NCBI GenBank assembly: GCA_015680685.1
Contig: MNCI01022464.1
Coordinates: 1 to 21,886 of the forward strand
Reading direction: 5' to 3'
DNA: 21,886 nt
Source: Gnetum montanum
Taxonomy: Eukaryota; Streptophyta; Gnetopsida; Gnetales; Gnetaceae
The notes under the pieces are model-generated. The model worked only from the letters and a program-made list of their open reading frames with translations, did no database searches and had not been told where the DNA came from. Below, in pieces: positions 1-10,016 of the stretch (position 1 is the stretch's first letter; each line of letters opens with the position of its first letter). A program made the position numbers and the translations under genes.

Positions 1-595
1 GAGCCCACAAAACCTATATATTTGTGAGGGACTTGAATTTTCATTCTTCACTTTTACAACCAAGAGAGTTTTTGTCATTTTTTCTTCCTAACTTAGACCT
101 CTAACCTTTTCCAAAGCCATAACTTGCACACTATAATTTTGATTTTGATGATTTTTGAATCTATTTGATCCTAGAGTGCTCACCTTACTCACGGGATTTT
201 TTTGGGGGGGTGTTGTGCAGGAATGATGCTAGTGTGGAAAGGAAAATCTAAGCAATATTTTAGAATTGTCTAACGGTTGGAGGTTATTATAAGGATAAGT
301 ACAAAGGAAAAGTTTAAAAAATTATAACAAAAATTAATCACATTAATGCTAGAAACTCTTAAATCATCTTCTTAATGAACCATACCAATCATTATGAGCC
401 ATAGATAAGAACAAAATGGACAACTATGAGGGGCTTTAAGGAAATTAATGCCTATGGGTTTTCTTTTCAGAAAATTTTCCAACACTATAATCATAATGAG
501 ATAAGAATTGATCTAATTAGGAATATGAGAAAGGGAAGTAGCTATCCAAATCAAAGTAAATAGTCTAATAATTCTCAAATCCTTAATGATTATAG
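1..595 (+). other. Spacer of the outer element, upstream of its third ORF
   Basis: No convincing coding sequence. By position this is the non-coding spacer between pol and the third ORF of the outer retrotransposon; its pol would lie upstream of the window. Short stretches resemble the equivalent spacer of the inner element: around 110-130 and 9645-9665 both read roughly TCCARAGCC(C)ATAACTT, and both spacers end in GATTATAG directly before the ATG of the third ORF. A seven-G run follows a T run at 197-210. The assignment rests on weak similarity plus position. Confidence 0.5.
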
Positions 596-1344
596 ATGGT
601 CCCAAAGAGAGAAGTAATAGGAAGATCCTCATAGTTGACAAGAAAAATACTAAGAGGCTAAGGAAGAGGTCAAACACAAGAGCAATATCTAGAACATGCG
701 AAGTAGGAAGCCCAATCCTTTAGCATCCATTTGGAAACTTTGGCTACTAGACATTAAGCCCAAGTGAAGGTAGAAGAATCACAAGTCCAAGGACAACACC
801 TCATGCTATCACAAGAATGCCTTTAAATCATTTAAGAGAATATTCTCTTGACCACAGTGATTATGAAGATGAACTTTGGTTCATTCATAAAGTTTGTTCT
901 AGAGGTGATAAAGGCACAAATCCAAGTGTCATCACTATGGCCCATCCTTTCAAATAGTGGTGAATGATATCTTGGGGAGACCCACCAATTCTGGCATAAC
1001 AAAGAAGGGGATGCTATAGTCAACATCGAAAGAGTATCTATTTCATATTCAGTTAAGACAATAGCAAAATCTCTGAATGTGCCTAGTGAAGAAGCAAGAT
1101 TAGTACATTTGTGCATAAGATCAAACATAGAAACCAAAAAACTATGGTTAAAATGGGCATATGGAAAAGAAGATAAGGAGTACAATGAGTTAACTATAGA
1201 GGAAATAATATATTTTAAAATTGGTACATATCACTTATTTCTCACAAAGAGATTAAATAGATTATCCAACTATGAGGCTAGAGGAAGTACAATTCTGATG
1301 GGAAAGTATAATGTAAATCTCACACAACTCTATTTCATGGAAAT
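596..1344 (+). pseudogene. Outer element third ORF, N-terminal part (interrupted)
   Basis: First quarter of a long ORF of unknown function, cut by the inner element after codon ~249. The ATG at 596 was chosen because the inner copy starts in the same context (GATTATAG then ATG, followed by a Pro-Lys-Lys/Arg-rich basic start). One frame runs from 596 to 1344 with several stops; that at 965-967 (TGA) replaces a Trp codon that is TGG in the inner copy. The best conserved block is 863-1080: MNFGSF, then WPI, YLGET, FW, IVNIERV, SYSVKTIA. Each aligns with the inner copy at 10325-10550 (INFEPF, WPI, YMGET, FW, IVKIKDV, SYLMKAIA). The ORF breaks at YFMEI and resumes at 14004 as QRWFEEKK. No enzymatic motif was recognised. 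Its position after pol matches the env-like or additional ORF of Athila/Tat elements. Confidence 0.75.
1340..1344. repeat. Target-site duplication of inner element, left copy
   Basis: GAAAT directly before the TG of the 5' LTR. The right copy at 13999-14003 is GAGAT, four of five bases identical. A 5-bp duplication is usual for Ty3/gypsy integrases. Joining 1344 to 14004 restores a continuous reading frame of the interrupted ORF, which independently supports the boundary. Confidence 0.85.
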
Positions 1345-1405
1345 TGATGAGTCATCATTGGTTGGCTACGTTGACAAGGCATCATCAATGTAGTTGACCA
1401 TCTTG

Positions 1406-1431
1406 ACAAGGCCTCATCCATGAGGCCTTGT
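1406..1431. promoter_or_regulatory. Perfect 12-bp inverted repeat in U3
   Basis: Arms 1406-1417 (ACAAGGCCTCAT) and 1420-1431 (ATGAGGCCTTGT) are exact reverse complements separated by two bases. Related half-sites flank them: a forward copy CAAGGCATCAT near 1376-1386 and a reverse copy ATGATGCCTTG near 1454-1464. The cluster lies 60-110 bp upstream of the TATA box, where a transcription-factor or enhancer site would be expected. The 3' LTR keeps a decayed version around 13120-13225. No binding factor can be named. Confidence 0.6.
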
Positions 1432-1488
1432 TAATGCATTTCAACTTCCATTAATGATGCCTTGTTGACGCAGTGTCTGTTCATTGCC

Positions 1489-1495
1489 TATAAAT
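1489..1495 (+). promoter_or_regulatory. TATA box of 5' LTR
   Basis: TATAAAT, preceded by GCC. The 3' LTR (13244-13250) and the outer element LTR (16302-16308) have the same heptamer at a matching place, 85-145 bp from the LTR start. It is the likely start signal for the plus-strand genomic transcript. Confidence 0.75.
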
Positions 1496-1667
1496 GCGTG
1501 CCTATCCATTGCATTTATGGAAGTCCAAATTTTAATTGTAGTGAAGCTCTTACATTTTTTCCATTTGAAAGTTAGAATTGTTTCCCTAAGTTCCCATAGC
1601 AGGAGTCATTGAGTGTATGAATCTTTATTTGAGCATTGTTGTACTTGGGCACGATAGTGTGTGCGGT

Positions 1668-1673
1668 AATAAA
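1668..1673 (+). terminator. Polyadenylation signal in 5' LTR
   Basis: AATAAA about 175 bp after the TATA box. It follows a block (CTTTATT, AGCATTGTTGTACTTGG, CAC) that is also seen in the outer LTR at about 16449-16475. Equivalent signals are at 13382-13387 and 16490-16495. This is the probable end of the R region. Confidence 0.6.
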
Positions 1674-2248
1674 GATGAGCTTTCTAATAAACCTTACAAC
1701 ACTTTGGATAGATTAGTTCTTTAATTTATGCATTCAATGTTTTCAATTCTTTATTAATTATTCTCAATTATTTCATAATTACTTTGAATTATTGAGGTTG
1801 TTAAGATAGATAAATTAAATACATAAGTATGACTGCTTCGAGCATAACATATATTCACTTGGTGTTCCCAACAACATTTGGTCATTCAACAGTGGATACG
1901 TAGGTTCAAGACATGTACAGAAAGTGTGAACAAATACTTATATTAGAAATAGCTTAATAATAGTAGTTAATTAATTTAGATTAGTTAATCAAATTCCTTC
2001 TACCTACATTTTGAGCACCCAAAACATAAAACATAATATGATAAAAATTGGATGCCTCAGTTACACTTAACCATACCAACATGCATCACAAATGTAATTG
2101 GAATGACAATGATAGACCTTAAGGCTAGATTCACTTACTAAAGGGCTAGTGCACTAGAAATGATTAAGTCCATGGAATTCGACTGAGTCCATCGTGAATG
2201 CTTCATGATTCATATGGTTGGATGTAGGGGTACCTTGCCACTCATCAT

Positions 2249-2264
2249 TGGTATCATTGCCAAG
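2249..2264 (+). other. Primer-binding site (initiator Met tRNA type)
   Basis: TGGTATCATTGCCAAG begins one base after the LTR end. The plant initiator-methionine tRNA primer site begins TGGTATCAGAGCCAGG, so most positions match, including the first eight. It would prime minus-strand DNA synthesis. The match supports the LTR boundary at 2247. Confidence 0.85.
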
Positions 2265-2401
2265 GACTTTGTTTGCACAACGTTCATTATTTAGGACTAT
2301 GTAAATACCATTAATATCGTTGTATAAACCTAAAGGTCCATATCATTTCCACTATACATAAATTACAAAAGCACATTGACCATTTCATTTTGTTTTACAA
2401 A

Positions 2402-4930
2402 ATGTCTTCTTCTTCTCCTAAGCATGACGATACTAAACCAATGGTCCCATAGGAATGCAAGGTGGTGTACACTCATCCATATGAGTTTGTACTAAGTTTC
2501 AACTTCATCCTACATCAGGATGAACAAATGTGATGGTGTGATATGGAGGGCAATGTTTTCTTGACCCCCTCGATAGATTTATGCTTAAAATGCTAATTAA
2601 AACCCTTAAGAAGTTGGGCATAGTAGATCTTCACAAAGAGTATGTTATGGATGGATGTGACACTTGAAACTATCATCTCACTAAAACATAACATAAGCAA
2701 GATAAGCATCATTAGATACTCCATGAAGCCATCAAGGGGAAACATTTCATAAGCCCCTTATTCCTACTAGATCAATAACATAATGAGGACCCTTCCTTGA
2801 AAGGTTCTCAACATGAAGATTCTCCACCCCTTGCTAATGATGGTGAGGGTGTGAACTTAACTTTGCAATCAACTATTCATAAATTAGGTTCAAGGAAGAG
2901 TGATAGCCAAGGTAAGGACTTAGGTGAACATCATAATAATAAGGAATCTAATGATTGAGATCGTAAAAAATGTAAGAGTGGTGGACATTGCAATGGAGGT
3001 GGCAGTTCACCTTCCTCTTGGTCCTCTTCATCTGATTTTGAATATTCCTCTTCATCTGATGGTTCTCATAGAAACCAGTATCAAAAAACCTATGATGAAT
3101 GTGATTGATGAAATAATAATGGCCATGAAGGCCACTGAAACCATCATCAATCTCATCAATGCAATGATGATGATGAACCTTTACTAGAAACTTGAAGTAT
3201 GCTTAGCATTGCAGAGGTAGTAGGAATTCCAACTAGGAATATGAAGGATAATCAGATCAAGTTCCTAGATATGAACAATATCCCAAGATTTGAGGGGGAT
3301 ACAATTTTGATTCACAAAAACATCTATAAGCTTTTCAAGATACCTATGCCTTACAAAAAATCAAGAACAACTGGAAAAAACTCAAGCTTTTCCCAAGGAT
3401 ACTTGTTAAGGAAACTGAATGTTGGCACTGGTCCTTAGAACCAAAATCTATTCAAAAATGGAGTACCATGTTAGAACTGTTCAATGAAAAATATCAAACA
3501 AACTCTAAAGTGTCTAATATAAGAAGGAAAATCCAAGGATGGAAACAAGAAATATATGAACCCTTGGATGTCACCATGGGCCAATATTATTTATTCCTAC
3601 ATAGATGTCTTGGCCATGGTTACTCTCAAAGGGAACAACTTCACCACATCATAGATGGGCTTAGGGTAGAAATGAGAAGGACCCTTGGGGTATATTCCTA
3701 AGGAAGGTTGTCTAAAATGAGAGCTCATCAAATCCAAATACTAATTGAGTAGGTAGCAAAAGAAGAAGGTGAGCTACAAAAATGGGAGTGTGCTAAAGAG
3801 TATAATAGGGATCCATCCATTAGAAAACGAGAGGTCTGATTTTGCAACGAGGAGGATTCACCACTTGATGAAGTAGTGAACAGGAAAACCTTGTCTATCT
3901 GAAAATCAATTTCTAACATTTTAGCCAAGGTTAACAAGTTATGGGACTCTTTGGATGAAAAGTTTCAAACTTCTTTAAAAATAGTTGAAGAATCCAAAGA
4001 GAAAAATAGTGATCGTAATCGTAAACAATGAAAATAAGCTAAATGTACCTACTAAAGAGATAAGGGAAAAGTTGTTGCAATAGTGGTAGTTATGGAGTCT
4101 AACTTTGATGATGAAATTGAATGTGACATAGATCAATATGAACATTCAAAGGGATGTTTCCCTATGTTTTCACACTTACAAGAGTATGAGGTGTGCACAT
4201 TGAACCCTTTCCTAGCATGTAGGCAAGCTTCAAGATGACTACCTTACCCTCAAGAAAATCCAAGATAGTTCAACCAACAATAATAAGCTTACTACCCAAG
4301 TGGAACTCCTCCACAATCTTATGAATAGTACCAATAGTGGTAGCAACCATAATTTTGGGGAATGCCACCACCATGGTAGCAGTACCCTTATAGATAACCA
4401 AATCGATATGGGTACTATGTTCAACAACCCATATCCCTGAGAAGTTCAGCAAGTCATGCATCATTCTAGCATCACTATTACCCTCCAGAGTACCATAAAA
4501 TACATTCGCCATCTACTCGAGGGGATAACCCATATCAGTATCCTTACCATACCGCACATCCCTATGCACCTACACCTCCACCTTCAACTTAGTTACCTCC
4601 TACTCTATCCATGCAAGGCGAAATTCCTTCATAGCCATAGCAACAAAATGCTACAAGGGTTGTACACTCACAACCAATTTTTCAACCAAGTGGTCTAGAT
4701 AATCGATCAAGAAAACAACCTTTCTTTTAGCCTAGTAGTCCTTTCCAACCCTCATAATCTACTTCAGCTAATTGCCTTGCCTCTCCAATACCCTCATCCT
4801 TTACATCAAATACCTTCAAACACCCTTCAAACTCATGTTGTCTCTGACTAGATCAAGGCTAGTAACCTTCCTACAAAAAGATCTAATCCAGAAAGTCCGC
4901 TCATCTTTCTACAAATTGTTAGACAAGAGC
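2402..4930 (+). pseudogene. gag: Inner element gag (capsid/nucleocapsid precursor), broken
   Basis: Degraded gag. A likely start is the ATG at 2402, followed by four Ser codons. A Ser/Asp-rich then His/Asn/Asp-rich stretch lies at 2940-3190 in one frame with several TGA codons where Arg would fit. It is followed by an open piece from 3199 and, after a frameshift near 3415, a capsid-like domain at 3424-3703: CWHW, KWSTMLELFNEKY, LRVEMRRTL, and the HGYS segment in the place of the usual CPxHG. This order matches the Retrotrans_gag family. The rest, 3703-4930, is charged and then Pro/Gln/Tyr-rich, with stops; it looks like the flexible gag C-terminus and link to protease. I see no CCHC zinc knuckle. 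A gag this broken makes no capsid. Confidence 0.75.
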
Positions 4931-5205
4931 CATGTACGACTCTACTTGACTTTGGTTCTAGAGTTAACCTCATCTCCCATGATATTTGTAAATCTTGAAA
5001 CCTACCACCTCTTAAGAAGAGCAACATTTGTTTAGAATTAGAAGATCAGTCGATTATTGTTCCATTGGGATTAGTAGAGGAAATTATGACCACAGTTTGT
5101 AAGTGGTCCTATCTTGGTAATATTTTGGTAATCAAGGTGGATAACTACAAAAGTGACTTTTCCATGATCATAGGAAGGGCTTGTTCAAGCACAATCAATG
5201 CATGA
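4931..5205 (+). pseudogene. pol: Inner element pol: aspartic protease domain
   Basis: Retropepsin-like protease that would cut the polyprotein. The active-site motif is D-F-G-S (Asp codon 4948-4950) followed by RVNLIS, matching the family D-x-G-[AS]-x-x-N-[LF]-[IM] pattern. The flap and C-terminal half follow as CLELEDQSIIVPLGLVEE and then FSMIIGRA (5158-5181), equivalent to the conserved I-[IL]-G-R-x motif. It is in the same frame (start position modulo 3 = 1) as the reverse transcriptase, as expected for one polyprotein. Damage: a TGA inside the domain after the KS residues near 5000 and another at 5203-5205. The catalytic Asp itself is intact. Confidence 0.8.
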
Positions 5206-5466
5206 ATGGGTATAAGTGACTTATCTCTCAAAATATCTAAGGATAATGAATTAGGAAAAATTGAGAAGAAGCGTATTCCATGCATCACATACAACAACAA
5301 TGGGTGTAATTGTCTATAAAATATTTGGTCCATCAAAAGCACATACATTAAGGCATGCAATCATTGTGTCCAAGAAGTTAATATTTAATGATCTCTATAC
5401 ATAGCAACCACAAAGCAGGAGGATACCTAGTGGCTAATAACTGATTTAGATAGCAGCACAATATGC

Positions 5467-6718
5467 ATGGAGCCAACTAAGAGTTTAAATTGTGCATATG
5501 TTGAAGGCATGGACAAAAGTGAAAAAGTGCATTTCCAACTCTCTAATGAAGGTGATGATAATTGTTGGGGAGAGTTGGAGATCCTTGAACACTTTAAGCA
5601 AGAGCCCTTAGAACTAAAAACTTTAGCAGATGGAATGGAGTATGCATTTTTAAAGAATGGTAAACTGGTCATCATTAATGCCAAACTTGCTCTTGAATAG
5701 AAAGAAAAGTTATTGAAAGTAGTGAATAAATGGTTAACAACTTTTTCTTGGTCATATCTGGAACTAATAGGAATCGATCCAAGGGTATGCTAGCACCACA
5801 TTTACATTGACTTGGCCATGAAGCCTAGAAGGCAACCACAGAGGCAACTAAACCCCAAATTAAAGAAAATCGTTAAGGAGGAAATAGAGTAACTCCTCAA
5901 GGTGGGGTGTATCTATCTAAACATGAATATTGAGTGGGTTAGCCCACTTGTAATTGTACCAAATAAGGATGGTAAATGGTGGGTTTACATTGAATTTAGG
6001 CTGTTAAACATGGCAACATTTAAGGATCACTTTCCTTTGCTATTCATGGATGAATTAGTAGACACCATATTCAAGCATTGTTATTATAGTTTCTTCGATG
6101 GTTATAGTGGCTATAACCAAATCCAAATCTTGCTTGAAGACCAAGCCAAGACATCATTCATGAGTCCCTAGGGGACTTTTACATACTGTAAGATGCCATT
6201 TAGTCTATGCAATTCCCCTACAACATTTCAAAACTTGGTCCTTAGTATCTTTCAACAACAAATTAGTAGTGGTGTTGAAGTTTTCATGGACAACTTCTCC
6301 AAATACGTAGCTACCTTTGAATAAGCCTTAGACTAACTTGAACAAGTACTAAAGAGATGTGTTGATATAAACCTATGAGTCAACTGGCAAAAAAGCCATC
6401 TTATGGTCCAAGAAGGTATTATGCTAGGACACTAAATTTTGCAGAAAGGAATTAAGGTAGACCTAGAAAAGATAAGGGTCATCTAAGGAATAACATGCCA
6501 ACTAGAGACCATCAAAGATATTCAATCATTCCTTGGACACAATTGTTACTATTAGTTCTTTATTAAGAATTTCTCTAGGATTGCTAAATTGTTGGTAGAA
6601 CTTACCAAGAAAGATGCACCTTTCATATGGACCAAGGAAGGTGAAAACACATTCCAATAATTAAAAGAGAAACTCATAAAAAAACCAATCCTATGAGCAC
6701 CTGATTGGTCCAAATAAT
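5467..6718 (+). pseudogene. pol: Inner element pol: reverse transcriptase, with D-to-N in the active site
   Basis: RNA-dependent DNA polymerase domain. The pre-RT linker (LELKTLADGMEYAFL at about 5611) leads into GIDPRVC, then KPRRQPQRQLNPKLK at about 5821. The core has WVSPLVIVPNKDGKWW, SFFDGYSGYNQIQI and KMPFSLCNSPTTFQN. The catalytic box reads F-M-D-N-F instead of the usual [YF]-[MV]-D-D-F: Asp at 6289-6291 is kept and the second Asp is Asn (AAC, 6292-6294). Stops include TAG at 6169-6171, where the family has Trp before GTF. The thumb/connection region (GIKVDLEKI, IQSFLGH, NFSRIAKLL) runs to a 1-nt frameshift near 6718. The motifs are clearly Athila/Tat-like. Confidence 0.93.
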
Positions 6719-7340
6719 CCATATCATGACAGACACATCTAACTATGCTTTGGGATCCATGCTCATGTAGATGGATGATAAGAAACATCCATATTATATC
6801 CACTGTGTGAGTTAAAGCATTGTGGGAGCATAGTTAAATTACACCACCATAGAAAAAGAACTAATGGAAGTGGTGTATGTGCTAGAAAAGTTTAGACATT
6901 ATGTGCTAGGTTACAAAGTATTTCTACATACGAACCACATTGCAATTTGATTCCTTATGAATAAGCTGATGGTGAGCCCTTGTGTTATACGGTGCCTTGT
7001 GATCTTGCAGGAATTTGATATTACTATGGTAGATCAAAAAGGAACCAAGAATATGATCACTGATCATCTTTCTCACTTAAGATGGGATAATAAAGAGGAG
7101 GAGAGTGCACTCTCTGATTAATTTCTAGACAAACTCCTCTTTATTAGAGTAATAAATGAACAAACACATGAAAGAGCAATGTGGTATAATGGCATCCTCA
7201 CATATCTTCTCACTTAAGAGATGTCACAAGACTTGGATTTTAGAAAAAAACAACAATTACTTCATGAATTCAAATACTTCATGAAAATTAACAAACACCT
7301 TTACAAGGTGTGTACTAATAGCCTGATCCATTATTGTGTC
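6719..7340 (+). pseudogene. pol: Inner element pol: RNase H domain and linker
   Basis: RNase H of the polyprotein, which removes the RNA template. The frame changes from the RT frame near 6718. Motifs: TDTSNYALGSML (catalytic Asp at 6732-6734 kept), LNYTTIEKELMEVVY (acidic residue kept) and VFLHTNHIAI, where the family has T-D-H. The third catalytic Asp is therefore Asn (AAC, 6933-6935). MVDQKGTKNMITDHLSHL, ending near 7080, is the usual end of the domain. An acidic linker and an LxFRKKQQLLHEFKYF segment (from 7230) lead into the integrase zinc domain. Several in-frame stops are present. Confidence 0.88.
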
Positions 7341-8523
7341 CTTGACAAAGATCAACTATGTGTTCTCCAAGATGCTCATGAAGGACCTTGCAGAGGCCAC
7401 TATGCAAGGAGATGCATAGCGATAAAAATCCTAATGGTAGGATACTAACAATCTTTAGGGATTCCCACTAGTTTGTCAAGTCTTGTGAATCTTGTCAACA
7501 TGATGGGGGGATGACTGCTGGTATGGAAGGTCCTCAACAATGGATTCAACCACTAAAACCTTTCAACATATGTAGCGTTGACTTTATGGATCCCATCACA
7601 CCCATGTCTAGCAGGAAAGTGTATATTACTGTAGCAGTTAACTATTGCACAAAATGGGCTGAAGCGACAACCATTACAGACTACACATCATTCACTGCTA
7701 CTAAATTTATACAATAGCATATCCTTAATATGTTTGGGATGACGTGTTCATTAATTTTTGATAATGGAACTCATTTCATAGGTGCCACATTTAGAAAATT
7801 AATGCAACACTTGGGGGTAGAACATAAATTAAAAACACCTTACCACCCCGAAGCCACTGGTCAAGCAAAGGTAACCAACTAGGAGATTACTAAAATATTA
7901 ATGTGAACCATTAGAAAATATAGGAAGGTTAGGAGCACAAAACTTAATGATGCTCTTTGGGCTTATCGATCAACTTGGAAACTTTCTATTGGATATTCTC
8001 CCTATGAGTAAGTGTACGAAAAACTTCCAACACTCCCAATTCAATCTAAACTTTGTACACTCTCAATGGTCTATGAATTAAACCTTGACCTAAGTTTAGC
8101 ACAAAAGGAGAGGTTGATCAATCTAAATGTGGTAGAAGAAAATTGCTTAGTGGCCCTATCTTTGAACAATATGAACAAAGCATTTAGCAAGTAATGCCAT
8201 GACCTTATACTTAGGAAAGTAAGGTCTCAACTAGGAGATAAGGTCCTATATTGGAACCCCACACATGTACCTCAAAAGAAAAAATTTCAAACATTGTGGG
8301 AAGGACCTTATATAATTGATCAATCCTTTTCCTCTGGGGCCATGATAATTTACAAACTTGACAACCCAAATAAAATAAATTGGTCAACATCCAACAAGTC
8401 AAACCTTTCATAGAACCAAGATTGGCTAGTGAAAATATCACCTCACCTAATGGACACCCATGCTCTATTTTTCGAATCTCCTCCTTCCAACTCAGTTATG
8501 AGGGAGATGGCCATCCATTCTGA
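7341..8523 (+). pseudogene. pol: Inner element pol: integrase, catalytic E replaced by K
   Basis: The integrase would insert the cDNA. Zinc-binding part: HEGPCRGH (7378-7401), then SCESC near 7485 after a frameshift around 7445. Core: VDFMDP (Asp 7580-7582), YCTKWAEA, FDNGTHF (Asp 7760-7762), then YHPEATGQAKVTN. The third catalytic residue falls exactly 36 codons after the second Asp, as in the D,D(35)E rule, but it is Lys (AAG, 7868-7870) where Glu is required. The C-terminal SH3-like part has GDKVLYWN and WEGPYII near 8240-8320. After a further frameshift near 8375 the frame reads VKPFIEP and ends at TGA 8521-8523. No chromodomain is visible. Confidence 0.92.
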
Positions 8524-8608
8524 CCATTACCATGACCTCAGTTTTTCTACCTTTTTTTCACATTTTTTATTTTCAAATTTTTCTAAATTTATAGATTTTT
8601 TTAGTACA

Positions 8609-8632
8609 NAAAACAACAACAACAACAACAAA
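8609..8632. repeat. (CAA)n microsatellite beside a single unresolved base
   Basis: An N at 8609 is followed by AAA and five to six CAA units. No flanking duplicate is evident here, unlike the other three N positions; the N may be a collapsed repeat junction. Confidence 0.7.
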
Positions 8633-8736
8633 TGGGAATTTAAAGCACACCCCTTGGACAAATAAAAGGGCTACAAGCACTAGTTATGGGACTCGAAAGA
8701 CATACATATATGCCTAAAATTTCCCTCTAATTAAGG

Positions 8737-8752
8737 CTCTCTCTCTCTCTCT
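8737..8752. repeat. (CT)8 microsatellite
   Basis: Eight uninterrupted CT dinucleotides in the spacer downstream of pol. No function is implied. Confidence 0.9.
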
Positions 8753-10016
8753 CACTTCCTACCTTTCTTTCATCTTTGTGAAATCGTCATTCTCTTGTGA
8801 GAACAGTCTTATGTCTTTTGTGGGTGGATCGGTCTTAGATTGATGATACGAGGTCACTGAAAGTGGAAGGTTTTAATCTGGACTAAGGATGGAACTTCTT
8901 AGGTCATTTTAACCACAATTCCACAAGGGACTTCTTATGACCATAATTTGGAACTCCATTCCACCTTCTCTATCATCCATCCATGTTACCATAACTCACC
9001 TCATTGTAGGGTTCTATGTTATGCTCTATGTCTTAGTTTGACATATTGGGATTCTTGAGTGGGTTCTTTTAGGTTGGTCCTTAACTTGTCAAGATCATTA
9101 AATCGACTATGGGGCCCACATACTCCTTAGTTGAGGTTATGCAAGGGCAAAAAGGGCATGAAATTGCTATGGGAAGGACTCAATTGCATAGATTTTGGCT
9201 TGATTAGTTAAGGTTCCTTACCATTGACATCATTACAATCTTATATTTTGTATTTTCCATTTTGTAAATTGCTTAGTACTCCTTAATCTTTCATTGCATT
9301 CATCCATTAAATTGATTTTTTCTACATTTTTTCAAATTTATGAACTTTAATGCCATCTTCTCATGATTTCATACTATTCTTGGTCTTCTAAGCTTTCATT
9401 TGACCCTAATTTCATCGAAAAGTTCCTTGTATTTTAAGAGTTTGACCAAAGTCAATAATGGCCAATAACTACGTCATCAAGGCCTTGTTGATGTATTTGA
9501 CCCTATCGATGGGGCCCTGTTGTCAAGGCCTTATTGAAACAATACAAAAATGCTATATACACCATTGGACACTTTGGAATTTTTTGTCATTCACTCATAA
9601 CACATGAGAAATTTTTGCAATTTTTCAAAGCCCAAAATCTTCCAGAGCCCATAACTTTCAAACCATTTATCCAAATCACTCCATTTTTCAATCCTGCACT
9701 TATCGAAGGTAAGATCTTTATTGTGGGGGCCACAAACCTTAAGGTTTCTAATGAAATTTTCAAAAATGTTTTCTAACTCCCTTAAGGGTCAGTAACTTTA
9801 ATCATACATAAATATCAACTTTTTCCAAGTTAACCCTTCCAACAACCTATAGGATTATTTATCAATGATAAGGTGTATATAGAAATAATAATTAAGTTGA
9901 TTAAATCAACCGTAATCACAACATAGCCAAGTGTATCTACCCTCAAGAGTTAAGGTATCCCAACTATTTTAAGGTTACACAATGATTGTTAATCCATGGT
10001 TCTATTGTGATTATAG

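Larger units (their letters stand above)
1345..2247 (+). repeat. 5' LTR of inner element
   Basis: Starts TGATGAGT and ends ACTCATCA, a perfect 8-bp terminal inverted repeat containing the canonical TG...CA. It aligns along its length with 13100-13998. U3 holds a hairpin array (1370-1470), then a TATA box (1489-1495), a polyadenylation signal (1668-1673) and a long AT-rich U5 or R-U5. Compared with the 3' LTR it has an extra ~40 bp near 1552-1605 and lacks ~26 bp near 1870. The primer-binding site follows one base later. Confidence 0.93.
8524..10016 (+). other. Non-coding spacer between integrase and third ORF
   Basis: About 1.5 kb with no credible coding sequence. It holds a (CAA)n microsatellite next to a single N (8609-8632), an eight-unit CT run (8737-8752), AT-rich sequence, and at about 9470-9540 a pair of CAAGGCCTTxTTGA-type sites resembling the hairpin motif of U3. 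AATAAAAGGG at 8661-8670 could be a TATA-like element for an internal promoter, but nothing else supports that. Long spacers upstream of an extra ORF are known in Athila/Tat elements. Confidence 0.6.

Noticed and set aside
197-240. T-run and G7 followed by TTGTGCAG, resembling a purine tract or splice acceptor
   Set aside because: No LTR starts after it and no frame is joined; no equivalent was seen in the inner element.
832-1185. 117-codon minus-strand open frame
   Set aside because: Antisense of the conserved block of the outer third ORF, whose plus frame aligns with the inner copy. The minus translation shows no family features.
2924-3187. 87-codon plus-strand open frame rich in Ile and Met
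   Set aside because: Out of frame with gag; the neighbouring frame shows the Ser/Asp and His/Asn-rich gag sequence that runs into the 3199 segment.
4239-4512. Two overlapping minus-strand open frames
   Set aside because: Shadows of the Pro/Gln/Tyr-rich gag C-terminal region.
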